Assembly (NCBI GenBank): GCA_022181065.1
Contig: BQMY01000083.1
Location: 27,864 to 91,863, forward strand
Origin: Melioribacteraceae bacterium
GTDB taxonomy: Bacteria > Bacteroidota > Ignavibacteria > Ignavibacteriales > Melioribacteraceae
Direction of reading: 5' to 3'
DNA length: 64,000 bases
Below the pieces are notes generated by a model. The model had not been told where the DNA came from. It was given only the letters and a program-made list of their open reading frames with translations, and searched no databases. The first letter of the stretch is position 1, and the number at the start of each line of letters is the position of its first letter. Of the stretch, positions 27,601 through 35,535 are shown piece by piece. Both the position numbers and the translations under genes were made by a program.

Positions 27601-27793
27601 CGTAGTTTTCACCGATTGGGAAGATATCCCAATTCATTCCAAGTACAATGAAATCCTCACCATTTACTTGAAGTTTGTATCCTTTTTCATCGTTAAACAC
27701 AGAAACCCGGTCAACTTGAGCATTGAGATTAAACGCGAATAACCCCAACAATACTATTTTAAACCAGGTAGATTTAAGTTGAAACAAGGCCAT
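24641..27793 (-). CDS. Clan GH-A glycosidase fused to a predicted outer-membrane beta-barrel
   Basis: 1050 residues. A Sec signal (1-25) is followed by a TIM-barrel domain (about 30-405). It has GMNWDIFP, a barrel core with MGANVIRAYV, candidate acid/base Glu174 in WMLGNENNY and nucleophile Glu275 in MFAEFGSDAF, plus FGINAYRG between them. The layout recalls GH2-C/GH72-type clan A enzymes, but I cannot name the family. From about 445 to the end the protein changes to repeated amphipathic beta-strands separated by turns (GFEVAGKKQLDGLKVAFGPE, AVLVKYSRDVGPVEITGIYHE) and ends TYLHFNFGM, like outer-membrane barrels. It is the first gene after the regulated promoter, with a strong GGGAGG site. Inferred: a surface beta-glucan hydrolase or transglycosylase that carries its own porin or anchor. 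Confidence 0.7.
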   Translation of the reverse strand: MALFQLKSTWFKIVLLGLFAFNLNAQVDRVSVFNDEKGYKLQVNGEDFIVLGMNWDIFPIGENYAYSIWNQPDDIIKEALDREMSLLKNMGANVIRAYVGIQPKWIEYIYKNYGIYTVLNHSFGRYGLTIDGAYVTNTDYADPATREILLKEVNDMVTEFKDVPGLLMWMLGNENNYGLFWGGAETEDIPEGETLESVRARHMYKLFNEGINEIKKYDDNHPVSICNGDLLFLDIIAEEVPDMDVFGINAYRGITFTDLFERTSKVLDVPVMFAEFGSDAFNAVEMREDQAMQAKYLIGNWEDIYIHAYGNGGYGNSIGGMTFQFSDGWWKYLQDSNLDVHDNNASWANGGYVDDFIEGENNMNEEWFGVCAKGPTDSRGLYHLYPRAGYYALKDIHALDVLSSKIGEKEIRAFFSKLSPTPYVLKARGDKAALGSNETNPVRLSGLRMQFETFSTGGDKISTPDERVTGRTDYPQFLGFDHLQSFYAEMEANPATNIRGKVALNVLGHVPTNPIDEIFYENRGRPKTLESTDGTVTVDGIERVKVYRASVAWDHKWFKLDGFYRTGHYHWGYEGDFFGLYPEANYGPNIDIYNGNAPLGFEVAGKKQLDGLKVAFGPELWWGANPAVLVKYSRDVGPVEITGIYHEDLDEQGEAVSSFAVPVPPTRRATVHMATEYGAFGFEVGGIWSGSTKEGEVFQIADGTDGNYRILQDKIKASDAFGGKAKITFQSGRWNWYAEGAAQGLVADGGVNQSLTFTGWRLKNSGLGNQYSLLTGMAVIMGDFQIAPNFMWQKPIEGPIPNTVPAPGRPRNILSDPFAVLGNRETTAGELLITYDPTPATWMYAWDSDVREDAKLAVSAGVVLRHQPTTRDARIGILADGRTIFAFPGAPPARDLWEFHSRIVSKLAPGYGLIANVYAGEGESNGSDARLIHRYGADIRLAVKDFKILTQVKINDWGPYDYHRDFNLTYPLQLVADVSVQFGMPDWFDLPQTRLGVRGAWRSLNEYSPRYCPVHSLSVTGEAECDPTAPGYSDGNEWEIRTYLHFNFGM

Positions 27794-28018
27794 GCCAACC
27801 TCCCTAAAAATTTAATTGGTTGAGTTTTGGCAGATTAGCTCGCCAAACTCGGTTCTGGTATATTGTTATGTCACCATTTGAAGATGTGATCTGTACTAAT
27901 AATGGTTGTTAACCGAAAAATTATGATTCAGGTAAAATTGAAATATTCCAACGCATGGTTAGTACGTATTTACAGCTTGTTTGCTTCCCGAATCATTCTT
28001 GCGATAATGAATTTCATC

Positions 28019-28043
28019 ACTTTGTTCGATTACAGAACAAAGT
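28019..28043. promoter_or_regulatory. Candidate operator palindrome overlapping the promoter
   Basis: A perfect 9-bp inverted repeat, ACTTTGTTC - N7 - GAACAAAGT. It overlaps the -7 element of the promoter at 28038-28068, the classic position for repression. The ROK regulator at 20908 is the natural candidate to bind. No second copy was noticed in the other gene-start regions. Confidence 0.55.
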
Positions 28044-28068
28044 TACTTTAATAATATTTTTCTGTCAA
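28038..28068 (-). promoter_or_regulatory. Bacteroidota-type promoter for the glucan operon
   Basis: Reading the minus strand, TTGACA (28068-28063) is followed after 17 bases by TAACTTTG (28045-28038). This fits the Bacteroidota TTG-N20-TAnnTTTG promoter exactly; as a sigma70 site the -35 is perfect but the -10 (TAACTT) is weak. It would start a transcript near 28030 with a long untranslated leader. Confidence 0.55.
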
Positions 28069-28313
28069 GTGAATTATTGGGAATTTTTAATAATTAAGGA
28101 TTAAATCAAAAAGTAATTAACAAAAACTATCAAAAACAGTATTTTTTACTTACTTATTGTAATCCAATCAATGATTCAGGAGATTATTGCGGGAAGAACT
28201 TTTCATATAGTACGCGAAATATGTTTTAGAAGCGGACATAAATAAAGGATAGGATGACAAATTAATATTCATTAAATAATTTTTTAATGTTCTCTCTATC
28301 TACTCATTCCAAT

Positions 28314-29090
28314 TTATTGATGTTCAGTATTTTCTTGTAAATTTGTGGTGTCAATTATATACTCGATACCGCCAAGTATATGTCGCGTGAATATTTCATT
28401 TGTCCAGCATTCGTTTGTATGACCAATCGCTGTATAAAATACTTTCCCTCCATCATATTTATGGCACCAAGCAATTGGATGAGATTTTCCGTGGATTCCT
28501 CCTTTATAGCTTGTCTCATCTACCTCGAGTAAAACCGTCACATTCTCGGGAATCGCCTTATAATTATACCATTCATCAGTATGCACCCATTCTTCAGGAA
28601 GATATCTATTCGCTTCATGCCGGGGTAAAACGTTATTGAGTTTTGCAGATTGTATTTCAGGATGGTTCACAAAGCGAGCGCCAACCAATCCTGTGAACCA
28701 GTTCCAGTCTTCTTCGGCTAAAATTGCTGCATGCAGAATTGCAATTCCGCCGCCATTATTTACAAAACTCTGCAAAACCAATTGTTGCTGATCATCAAAA
28801 ATATTCCCTCGATTGTTCAAAAATATAATCGCTGAATAAGTCTTCAGTTTTGCTTCATTAAAATCATCAGTTTCATTAGCTACTTTTACCCGAAACCCTT
28901 CCTCAATTAACATTTCGCCCATTTTTTCTGCCGCAAATGCAGTTACATCATGAGGTTTTTGCGAACTATCCATAACAGTGCATATAAGAATACGACCCGT
29001 ATTTTTTTGTGCTGATAAATCTCCGGAATTAACAATTATTAAGGAAAATATTATCGGTATTAAAAAGTAATATTTTTTTGCGCTCATCAT
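28314..29090 (-). CDS. Secreted ThuA-like domain protein
   Basis: 258 residues. Signal peptide YYFLIPIIFSLIIVNSGDLSAQ, then a ThuA (class-I glutamine-amidotransferase-like) fold: ILICTVMDSS, SAIIFLNNRGNIF, FVNNGGGIAILHAA, WCHKYDGGKVFYTAIGHT. ThuA domains occur in carbohydrate catabolic loci of many phyla but their reaction is unclear; some are linked to sugar oxidation. It is the last gene of the uronate locus, 149 bases after the beta-helix gene. Adjacent ATG codons at 29090/29087; the RBS is weak. Confidence 0.75.
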   Translation of the reverse strand: MMSAKKYYFLIPIIFSLIIVNSGDLSAQKNTGRILICTVMDSSQKPHDVTAFAAEKMGEMLIEEGFRVKVANETDDFNEAKLKTYSAIIFLNNRGNIFDDQQQLVLQSFVNNGGGIAILHAAILAEEDWNWFTGLVGARFVNHPEIQSAKLNNVLPRHEANRYLPEEWVHTDEWYNYKAIPENVTVLLEVDETSYKGGIHGKSHPIAWCHKYDGGKVFYTAIGHTNECWTNEIFTRHILGGIEYIIDTTNLQENTEHQ

Positions 29091-29239
29091 TTAATCACAC
29101 GTGAATTATTTGGTCTTCCAGCTAAATTTGTGGTCGTAGTATTTTGTTTATAGTTACAACAATTTTTTTAATATAATATTCTACCAATTACCTGTTATAT
29201 TCTCATCCATGACAAACTTTGAAACAACGTCAAAGTCAT

Positions 29240-30895
29240 TTATTTCATTCTTCTTTCCAACTGGTACTTATATAGTGAAGGAACCTCAATTCCCGGTTTA
29301 TTCATTCCCTCAAAATATGTATTAATGGGATATTCGATTGTTATCGGATAGTTTCCGGTGATCCCGACCAATCTCTCGGATGGACTGTCAGTAACTCCCT
29401 TGATCCTTATCGTATCTTGTTCCGGATTATCGAACAAAAATTCGAAATGAACATTCCAGAAAGTAGAAAACGCTGCATGAGAAGGACTCCAGTATTTCGC
29501 GCCCCCCATCGTGATCGGTTTATGCTTTGGATCATCCACATATACTAAAATGTTATCAAACAGGTTTTGATAATTTAATCCGCTGTGCTGATCGAGTGTC
29601 GGCATAGTCGTTACAACACAGTCAGTATAAATACATGAACGTGAACCAGTATTGAACGTTAAGGAATGCACCACCGGAGCCTGTACGTATAAATCTCGCG
29701 CTAGCATGTTGTAACAATCCCCGAAATGAACGGCATAGTGATACTTTCTGCCGTAAGTGCCAATATTCTCAAAAGTTACGTTTGAACACAAATCGGTCAG
29801 TACGCCGCTGTCACCATTCCGAAAATTTACATTACGCACCCACGAATGAGTGGTATTTGTAAGATAAATTGCGTTAAATCCATATTCAACATGGTGATAT
29901 TTGTACTCCTGATATAAAAACTCAAAATTGATATTTTCAATTCCAACATTGGAAATATACTGCCATTCTGTTATATCAGGCTGCCACTCCGGACGTAAAT
30001 CATGCAAAAGCGGCTCTTTTATCGTTATTCTATTTCCTTCAACCGCAACAACAGTTACTTCCTGTTTTGTGAGGGGAATATCAGGTGTTTCCCAATGGCG
30101 ACTTCCTGTTTTCACATCCTGGTTATCATACAAATATTTAACAAGTGATGATTCTTCACCTTCAACATTGTACCAGTTAATCTTCACAATGCTTCCGGGC
30201 TGAAGTTTTGATCCATCCTCTACATGAATTTCGTGTTCCCCTCTTTTCCCTGATTTTATCTTCGCCAGAATATTTTCTTCTGTGTTATATTTCGATAGGT
30301 ATGCTTTACCTCTTGCGCCGGGATAATTTGTCCAGATATATCCGCCTGACCAAGCATAGAGTGAAAACGGTTCATCAACCCCCCTCGCTTTTTCTCTTTG
30401 GCGTTTATCATTTATTTTCAGGTATTCATCCAATTCTGCGAAGTCTTCCGGTATTGGAAGTTCATTCAGCGCAAGAGGCATATACAATGTAGTACGGTTT
30501 TTATCTCCGCTCCTCTCACCCCGCAACACAATGTTGCTTCTGTTCATATTAACAATTTTTTTCAGGATATATCTACCCGGAGGCAAATAAACCACTACAT
30601 TATCTTCGATTTCATGCGCCTTTTTAACCGCGGCGAGGATAGCTTGAGTATCATCCTTTTTATCATTAGGGATGGCTCCAAATTCGGTTACATCCAGGAC
30701 AGTACCCGTCACATCGGGGATTTCCTCCTCACCCCATTTGTATCCCGCAAATGAATAATCGGGCAGGAAATGTTCCTTCTGAACTTCCGCGCTCAATATT
30801 TTTGGCATCCATCCCGTGTTGTTTTCCTGACAATCGCAACCTGCGAACAGCGTTAAAAACAGTGATAATATTATTATGACTAAAAAATTCTTCAA
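29240..30895 (-). CDS. Right-handed parallel beta-helix lipoprotein (pectate-lyase-3-like, SYAGY family)
   Basis: 551 residues. TTG start with a G-rich site (AGGGGG) 8 bases upstream. Lipobox LFAGC (Cys20). After residue 45 comes DYSFAGYKWGEEEIPDV, then the pectate-lyase-3 opening VLDVTEFGAIPNDKKDDTQAI..AV and YLPPGRYIL, followed by a long beta-helix (NIVLRG, NVGIENINFEF, WVRNVNFRNGDSGV, NVTFENIGTYGRKYHYAVHF). The same N-terminal motif occurs in the T9SS protein at 50194, so both belong to one family. A polysaccharide lyase or hydrolase is likely, but the catalytic residues cannot be named. Confidence 0.7.
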   Translation of the reverse strand: MKNFLVIIILSLFLTLFAGCDCQENNTGWMPKILSAEVQKEHFLPDYSFAGYKWGEEEIPDVTGTVLDVTEFGAIPNDKKDDTQAILAAVKKAHEIEDNVVVYLPPGRYILKKIVNMNRSNIVLRGERSGDKNRTTLYMPLALNELPIPEDFAELDEYLKINDKRQREKARGVDEPFSLYAWSGGYIWTNYPGARGKAYLSKYNTEENILAKIKSGKRGEHEIHVEDGSKLQPGSIVKINWYNVEGEESSLVKYLYDNQDVKTGSRHWETPDIPLTKQEVTVVAVEGNRITIKEPLLHDLRPEWQPDITEWQYISNVGIENINFEFLYQEYKYHHVEYGFNAIYLTNTTHSWVRNVNFRNGDSGVLTDLCSNVTFENIGTYGRKYHYAVHFGDCYNMLARDLYVQAPVVHSLTFNTGSRSCIYTDCVVTTMPTLDQHSGLNYQNLFDNILVYVDDPKHKPITMGGAKYWSPSHAAFSTFWNVHFEFLFDNPEQDTIRIKGVTDSPSERLVGITGNYPITIEYPINTYFEGMNKPGIEVPSLYKYQLERRMK

Positions 30896-30912
30896 TTTTA
30901 TGCCCCCTACTA

Positions 30913-31551
30913 TTATTTATTTAAAGAGTTTATTACTCTTCTCGCGTTATCCTTTATCAAACCGAATTCACCATTTTCAATCGCGGTCTTGTCAATTAAA
31001 GCGGAACCAACGCCCACAGCACAAGCACCCGCTCTTATCCATTCTCCGCCGTTATTCAGGTTTACACCACCTGTTGGCATAAGTTTAAGAAACGGCATAG
31101 GTGCAAGTACACCCTTGAAAAATGCCTGCCCGAGAGTATCAGCCGGAAAGACTTTCACTATATCAGCACCCGCTCTGTGCGCAGCAAGTATTTCTGTTGG
31201 AGTAAATGCTCCAACCATTGCAGGAACATCATGGTTGTGCGATTCTTTAATTATCTCTGCGAGAAAAACAGGACTCACCACGAATTCAGCCCCCGCCTCG
31301 ATCGATTTTTTAGCGTCGTCGCTGCCAAGTACTGAACCAACTCCGACAGTAATTTTATCTCCAAATTCTTTCTTCAAATTTGCAATAATCTCAAGCGCAT
31401 CTGGCGTAGTGAGAGTAATCTCCAGAAGTGAAATCCCTCCTTCGATAAGCGCCTCCGCCATTCCTTTATAGTTTTTGCTACTGTTAAGTCGCACAACAGC
31501 AACAGCTTTTTTATCAAGTACTTCCTGTAATATTTGTTCTCGCTTACTCAT
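30913..31551 (-). CDS. eda: KDPG/KHG aldolase
   Basis: 212 residues from the ATG at 31551, which has GAGGAA 7 bases upstream; it overlaps the end of the previous gene by 8 bases. Class I aldolase of the KDPG family: AVVRLNSSKNY, ISLLEITLTTPDAL with the catalytic Glu, GVGSVL, and the Schiff-base Lys in DIVKVFPADTLG, then LMPTGGVNL. It cleaves 2-keto-3-deoxy-6-phosphogluconate to pyruvate and glyceraldehyde-3-phosphate, the last step after KdgK (43248). Cytoplasmic. Confidence 0.92.
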   Translation of the reverse strand: MSKREQILQEVLDKKAVAVVRLNSSKNYKGMAEALIEGGISLLEITLTTPDALEIIANLKKEFGDKITVGVGSVLGSDDAKKSIEAGAEFVVSPVFLAEIIKESHNHDVPAMVGAFTPTEILAAHRAGADIVKVFPADTLGQAFFKGVLAPMPFLKLMPTGGVNLNNGGEWIRAGACAVGVGSALIDKTAIENGEFGLIKDNARRVINSLNK

Positions 31552-33787
31552 CACGAAATTCCTCATAATTGTATTTTTTTAACCCACTCAAAACAACCCT
31601 CTTCTCCGACTGTGTTAACTCAAACTCACCACTCCCCAATAAAGTTATCTCACCAGAATCTCTATCGAGTAGGATATTAAAATCGGGCACATTTATTGCC
31701 GCATTACCCAATTTCGCCACATCAAATAACAGAAGAAATTCCTTGTTCCCGAAACCATATTCGCACTCTACCACAAATGTTTCGTCCCGAAATTCACTTC
31801 TGAAAAATTCCCATCCTGATATTTCCGATTTTTCAAGATTCTTTCTCTCATCAATTCTAGTATCAAACTGGCTGAAAGGATAAAGCAGAGTGACAAACTG
31901 AGCACTGCTTATACCGTTTTGTTCAAAAAGTATCGAGCTTTTACCCCAAACTATTGGTGAGTTTGTGTACGAATCAAACTGCTCGAGCTGAATAATTTCG
32001 AGTCCGCCTCCATCTGCGGTAGTAGATCGAAAATGATTTTCGGTAACTTCACTGTAATAACCTTGCCAGATTTGCTGATAATTTCGCTCTTGGCCGGAAT
32101 TTAATATATCCTTCACAATGACAAATCCGTCATGGATGAAATATATCTTCCTCTCAAAAGAAGCATTTTCATAACTTACAGTTCCCTCGAAAAAATCAAG
32201 ACCATCAAGATTGAGGTATCCATTTACTTTCGGTTCGGGAAGTTCCAGAAATTTACCAAATCCCGATCCACCTTTATTTCCCTTCCATTCTCTACCATGA
32301 GGAATTGAATCAACCACACAAACATTTTTCGAAAAAGAATTTTTAAAATAAGGCAGCTCCTCGAGATAATATCTCACCTGATAGTTTGGCAACATAACAT
32401 TATTGAAAGCGAATAATTGAATTCCCAGCATATCACCATGCTGATGATCAGGTTTATTTTCTGACAAACCCGCACTAACTGTTACGACCATCGAGTTATC
32501 ATCCCAGCCGTTGCGCATTGAATAGTAACCGGTTGATGGAAGTGCATTGCTTAAAAATCCGGGTTGTTTCGGTACAATATCCTGTAATTTTTTTCGATCT
32601 TCAGGACGAACAAACCAGAACTTATCTGATAATATTTTATCTGACGCAAAGAATTTAAATGTTGGTTCTTCGAAAAGTACAGTTCCCAAAGCCATGATAC
32701 TTCCCATCCTTTTGTAGTAAGACCAGGGGTTATCAGTATCATCTTGCAGAACAGGTAATGTTTTGTCAGGGTGAGCGAGTACAGTGAGTGCCCCGAACAT
32801 CCGATAGAACTGGCTGTTAAAAGTATCGGGAAGATCGATTTTATTTAACCCGGCAAGGTAGTACACATAAAAATAATTATCTATGTCGCCAATATGGTAA
32901 TGGATAGATCTTTCAAGCTGAAAACCATCTTCATTAACTTCTTTCGTAATATGTTCGGTTAGAAGTTTTTTTGACATTTCAAGCCAGTCAGCACTTTCCT
33001 CGAACTCAGGGAAAAGAATAGCGATAAGGGATAACGCCATTACTCCTTTGGTATGATGATTACCATACCGGAATTTCTCCACTCTGTTGGCCAAATCAAC
33101 AGCATGATAATAGAAGGTTCGGACAAAAAGAAAGTTGTCTTCAGGTGTAAAATTACTGTCGGAAAGGAGTAAATTATAGACCCACAACCAGTTAAATACT
33201 CTGTACCCGGCTCTGAATGACTCGAATACACTGTTTCCATCGCGCTCAAATGTGTCTGCTATATATGCTTTCTCAAGCGAAACAGGCATTTCAAGCATGT
33301 AATCATACTTTTTTCTATCATTATCAAGTAAATATTCGAACGCTACATCTACCAGCTTATGCTGACGGGCAAGATGTCGAAGCTCATAAGCCGAAATCAT
33401 CTTTCCCGAATTGCTTTCCATCGGTAAATTCCAGTCGCTATCGGGAGGGTATAACTCCATCATACTTTTTGCCCGACGTGCGTGCTGCTTTTGTTTGTCG
33501 GGGAAAAACTCACGATAATCTTTTATTTCAGTATCGAGTTTTGAATGATCGAAGAAGAATCGCTCACTCATTTTAGCCGAAAAATAATTCGCCACCTTCT
33601 CGAACGCTGATTTGTGATCACCCGAATTATAGGATTTTAGTGCTTCTTTTAGTTCCGGCGCTCCGCTAGCGAGTTTTTCAAGCACCATTTTATTTCGATC
33701 ATCGGTGAATCTGTAATCTTTTGCGGAAACAGGTATAGACCCGAAGATCATGACCAAAACCACAACTATATAATTTAATCGTCTCAT
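31544..33787 (-). CDS. Heparinase II/III-family polysaccharide lyase, secreted
   Basis: 747 residues with a Sec signal (1-22, ending VSAKD). The N-terminal two-thirds is an alpha/alpha toroid (RYGNHHTKGVMAL with candidate catalytic Asn/His, ERSIHYHIGD) and the C-terminal part a beta-sandwich opening with NKPDHQHGDMLGIQLFAF. This is the plan of PL12/PL15/PL17/PL21 lyases. It differs from the clear PL17 at 39548, so it probably attacks a related uronate or an oligomer of other length. The subfamily cannot be named. It is one base from the PL6 gene and overlaps the aldolase gene. Confidence 0.75.
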   Translation of the reverse strand: MRRLNYIVVVLVMIFGSIPVSAKDYRFTDDRNKMVLEKLASGAPELKEALKSYNSGDHKSAFEKVANYFSAKMSERFFFDHSKLDTEIKDYREFFPDKQKQHARRAKSMMELYPPDSDWNLPMESNSGKMISAYELRHLARQHKLVDVAFEYLLDNDRKKYDYMLEMPVSLEKAYIADTFERDGNSVFESFRAGYRVFNWLWVYNLLLSDSNFTPEDNFLFVRTFYYHAVDLANRVEKFRYGNHHTKGVMALSLIAILFPEFEESADWLEMSKKLLTEHITKEVNEDGFQLERSIHYHIGDIDNYFYVYYLAGLNKIDLPDTFNSQFYRMFGALTVLAHPDKTLPVLQDDTDNPWSYYKRMGSIMALGTVLFEEPTFKFFASDKILSDKFWFVRPEDRKKLQDIVPKQPGFLSNALPSTGYYSMRNGWDDNSMVVTVSAGLSENKPDHQHGDMLGIQLFAFNNVMLPNYQVRYYLEELPYFKNSFSKNVCVVDSIPHGREWKGNKGGSGFGKFLELPEPKVNGYLNLDGLDFFEGTVSYENASFERKIYFIHDGFVIVKDILNSGQERNYQQIWQGYYSEVTENHFRSTTADGGGLEIIQLEQFDSYTNSPIVWGKSSILFEQNGISSAQFVTLLYPFSQFDTRIDERKNLEKSEISGWEFFRSEFRDETFVVECEYGFGNKEFLLLFDVAKLGNAAINVPDFNILLDRDSGEITLLGSGEFELTQSEKRVVLSGLKKYNYEEFRDE

Positions 33788-35533
33788 CTATTTCAGATAT
33801 ATAATTTTGTTTGTAATAAGTTTTCCACCGGCATGCACAGTATAGAAATAAACTCCACTCGATACGTTTCGGGGAGTCCATCTCACCGAGTGCTCACCTT
33901 TTTCGTAAACCTTTTCTGAAATCACCTCTATTTCCCTTCCAATAAAATCGTGTATAACAACTTTCACTGGCATTTGAGCAGATATCGAAAAAGAAATGTT
34001 TGTAACACCATTAAAAGGGTTGGGATAATTATTTTTGACAGTAAATCTATAAGGTAAATGATTTTTACTTTTAACAGAAACAGTTGTTTCATCCACCGGT
34101 CCCACATCATCCGATGTTAATGGTTTGTTAGTTACTGCGTCACTGCTATACTCATCCGCGCCAATATCATTAAGATTGTTTCGCATCTGACAATCAATAT
34201 CTCCAGATACATATTCATAGTCACCTGTCGCCGAATCGATTGCCGGACTCCCTTCCCCTAATCTCCAAAGATTCCCGCTACCTTCAAGCTCCGGATCAAT
34301 TTCTATGATCTCGCCCGACTGATAATTCACTCCGATACCCGCAGTTCCTTCCGCAAAAAATATGTTGCTGTTCCATTCCATATTAACCGGGGAGGTAATT
34401 ATTTTCACAAGATCATTTTCTGAGCCACAAACAATGTTATTGGCAAAAACTACATCTCGGGGCGGTTTGGAATATTTCCCGTTGTTTGTATATCCAATCT
34501 CTATCCCGTTAGTATTGTTTACCAACGTATTAAATACGATGATTGCTCTATTAATACGGAAATGTTTGGAGTAATTTGAACCGCCGTCATAATCACCGTT
34601 TGTTAAGGTAATTGGCGCGTCCCACACAGAGCCGGCAAGCCCGGTAAAGAAATTATTATATATAATATGATCATCACCGTAAACCCTGATACCACCGGTA
34701 CCTGCGACCTCCTCTCCAAAAAAGAAATTTCCGTTGACTACCGTCCTGTCGCCGTGCCGCAGGCATAATGTTCCTTTACTCCGTCTGAAAGTATTGTAGC
34801 GGATAATATTATCACACGTCTTAACCGATATTATTTCGGGATCACCATTACAATCCTCGAATAAATTGTACTGGACAACAGTATATCCGCTTGAAGGTGA
34901 CAGTTCACTCCAACCAATACGTATCGATTCTTTTTCATTTTCAGCACGCGGATCATTATTCCTGAAATAATTATACTCTATCGTATCCCTTTGAGATGAT
35001 TGATACACCGGATCAGGACTACCATCTATCGTTATAAAATTGCCTGGATAAGTTTTGTTTTCAAAAATATTGTGGTCTATTTTATTATCGTGGCTTAATG
35101 CGTTTGGATCATCCCAGATTCCGCCAATCAGCACCCACTTGACAGATTCTGTTTCCTGAATTCTGAAAATATTATTCGTTATACGAATATGATGCGATGC
35201 CTGAAGCTTGACCGCGGTAACATCCTGGCTGGAAAATATAAAGCCGTTAAGTTCGATATAGGAACATTTCCTGAAATCAAAGTACGATTCATTAATCAGC
35301 TCAGTTCCGTTCAGGTTCTCAGCTTTAATAACTATTGGTGCATCAATGGTACCGTTATTACGAATTGTGACGGATCCGTCTGTATCAAATTGTCCGCTTC
35401 GTACAACAATTGTATCACCGGGGGAAGCTGAATTTACAGCAGATTTAAGTTGCTCATCATTCTGCACAAAAATGGTCTGTGCAGTGAGTAAAAAGGAAAT
35501 GACCAGCAAACATATCAATACTAATTTACTCAC
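33788..35533 (-). CDS. PL6 alginate/chondroitin-B-type lyase with T9SS tail
   Basis: 581 residues. GTG start with GAAGGA 9 bases upstream. A signal peptide (1-19) is followed by a parallel beta-helix with PL6 landmarks: ESIRIGWSE, candidate catalytic Lys238 in SVKTCDNIIRYNTF and Arg259 in LCLRHGDRTVVNGNFFFG, then GGIRVYGDDHIIYNN. The C-terminal ~80 residues are a T9SS sorting domain (NYPNPFNGVTNI, SGVYFYTV). PL6 enzymes cleave alginate (polyMG) or dermatan; the neighbouring KDG genes point to alginate. One base separates it from the heparinase-like gene. Confidence 0.85.
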   Translation of the reverse strand: MSKLVLICLLVISFLLTAQTIFVQNDEQLKSAVNSASPGDTIVVRSGQFDTDGSVTIRNNGTIDAPIVIKAENLNGTELINESYFDFRKCSYIELNGFIFSSQDVTAVKLQASHHIRITNNIFRIQETESVKWVLIGGIWDDPNALSHDNKIDHNIFENKTYPGNFITIDGSPDPVYQSSQRDTIEYNYFRNNDPRAENEKESIRIGWSELSPSSGYTVVQYNLFEDCNGDPEIISVKTCDNIIRYNTFRRSKGTLCLRHGDRTVVNGNFFFGEEVAGTGGIRVYGDDHIIYNNFFTGLAGSVWDAPITLTNGDYDGGSNYSKHFRINRAIIVFNTLVNNTNGIEIGYTNNGKYSKPPRDVVFANNIVCGSENDLVKIITSPVNMEWNSNIFFAEGTAGIGVNYQSGEIIEIDPELEGSGNLWRLGEGSPAIDSATGDYEYVSGDIDCQMRNNLNDIGADEYSSDAVTNKPLTSDDVGPVDETTVSVKSKNHLPYRFTVKNNYPNPFNGVTNISFSISAQMPVKVVIHDFIGREIEVISEKVYEKGEHSVRWTPRNVSSGVYFYTVHAGGKLITNKIIYLK

Positions 35534-35535
35534 AA

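Larger units (their letters stand above)
27794..28313 (-). other. Intergenic control region of the glucan locus
   Basis: 520 bases without a supported gene. It contains the promoter and palindrome listed separately and a ~235-base leader to the start codon at 27793. Near 28270-28289 an AT-only hairpin (CATTAAA / TTTAATG) could weakly end the ThuA-gene transcript. Nothing else is recognised. Confidence 0.6.

Noticed and set aside
24641..27793. Reading the C-terminal barrel as a SusC/TonB-dependent receptor
   Set aside because: No plug domain or TonB box is visible and the barrel part is only about 600 residues; no SusD neighbour.
29216..29236. Inverted repeat ACTTTGA-N7-TCAAAGT after the beta-helix gene, as a second ROK operator
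   Set aside because: Half-sites share only ACTTTG and the spacing between them differs from the 28019 palindrome; it sits just after a stop codon and may simply be a weak terminator.
30989..31471. 160-codon plus-strand frame across the aldolase gene
   Set aside because: Antisense to the KDPG aldolase with intact active site; no independent support.
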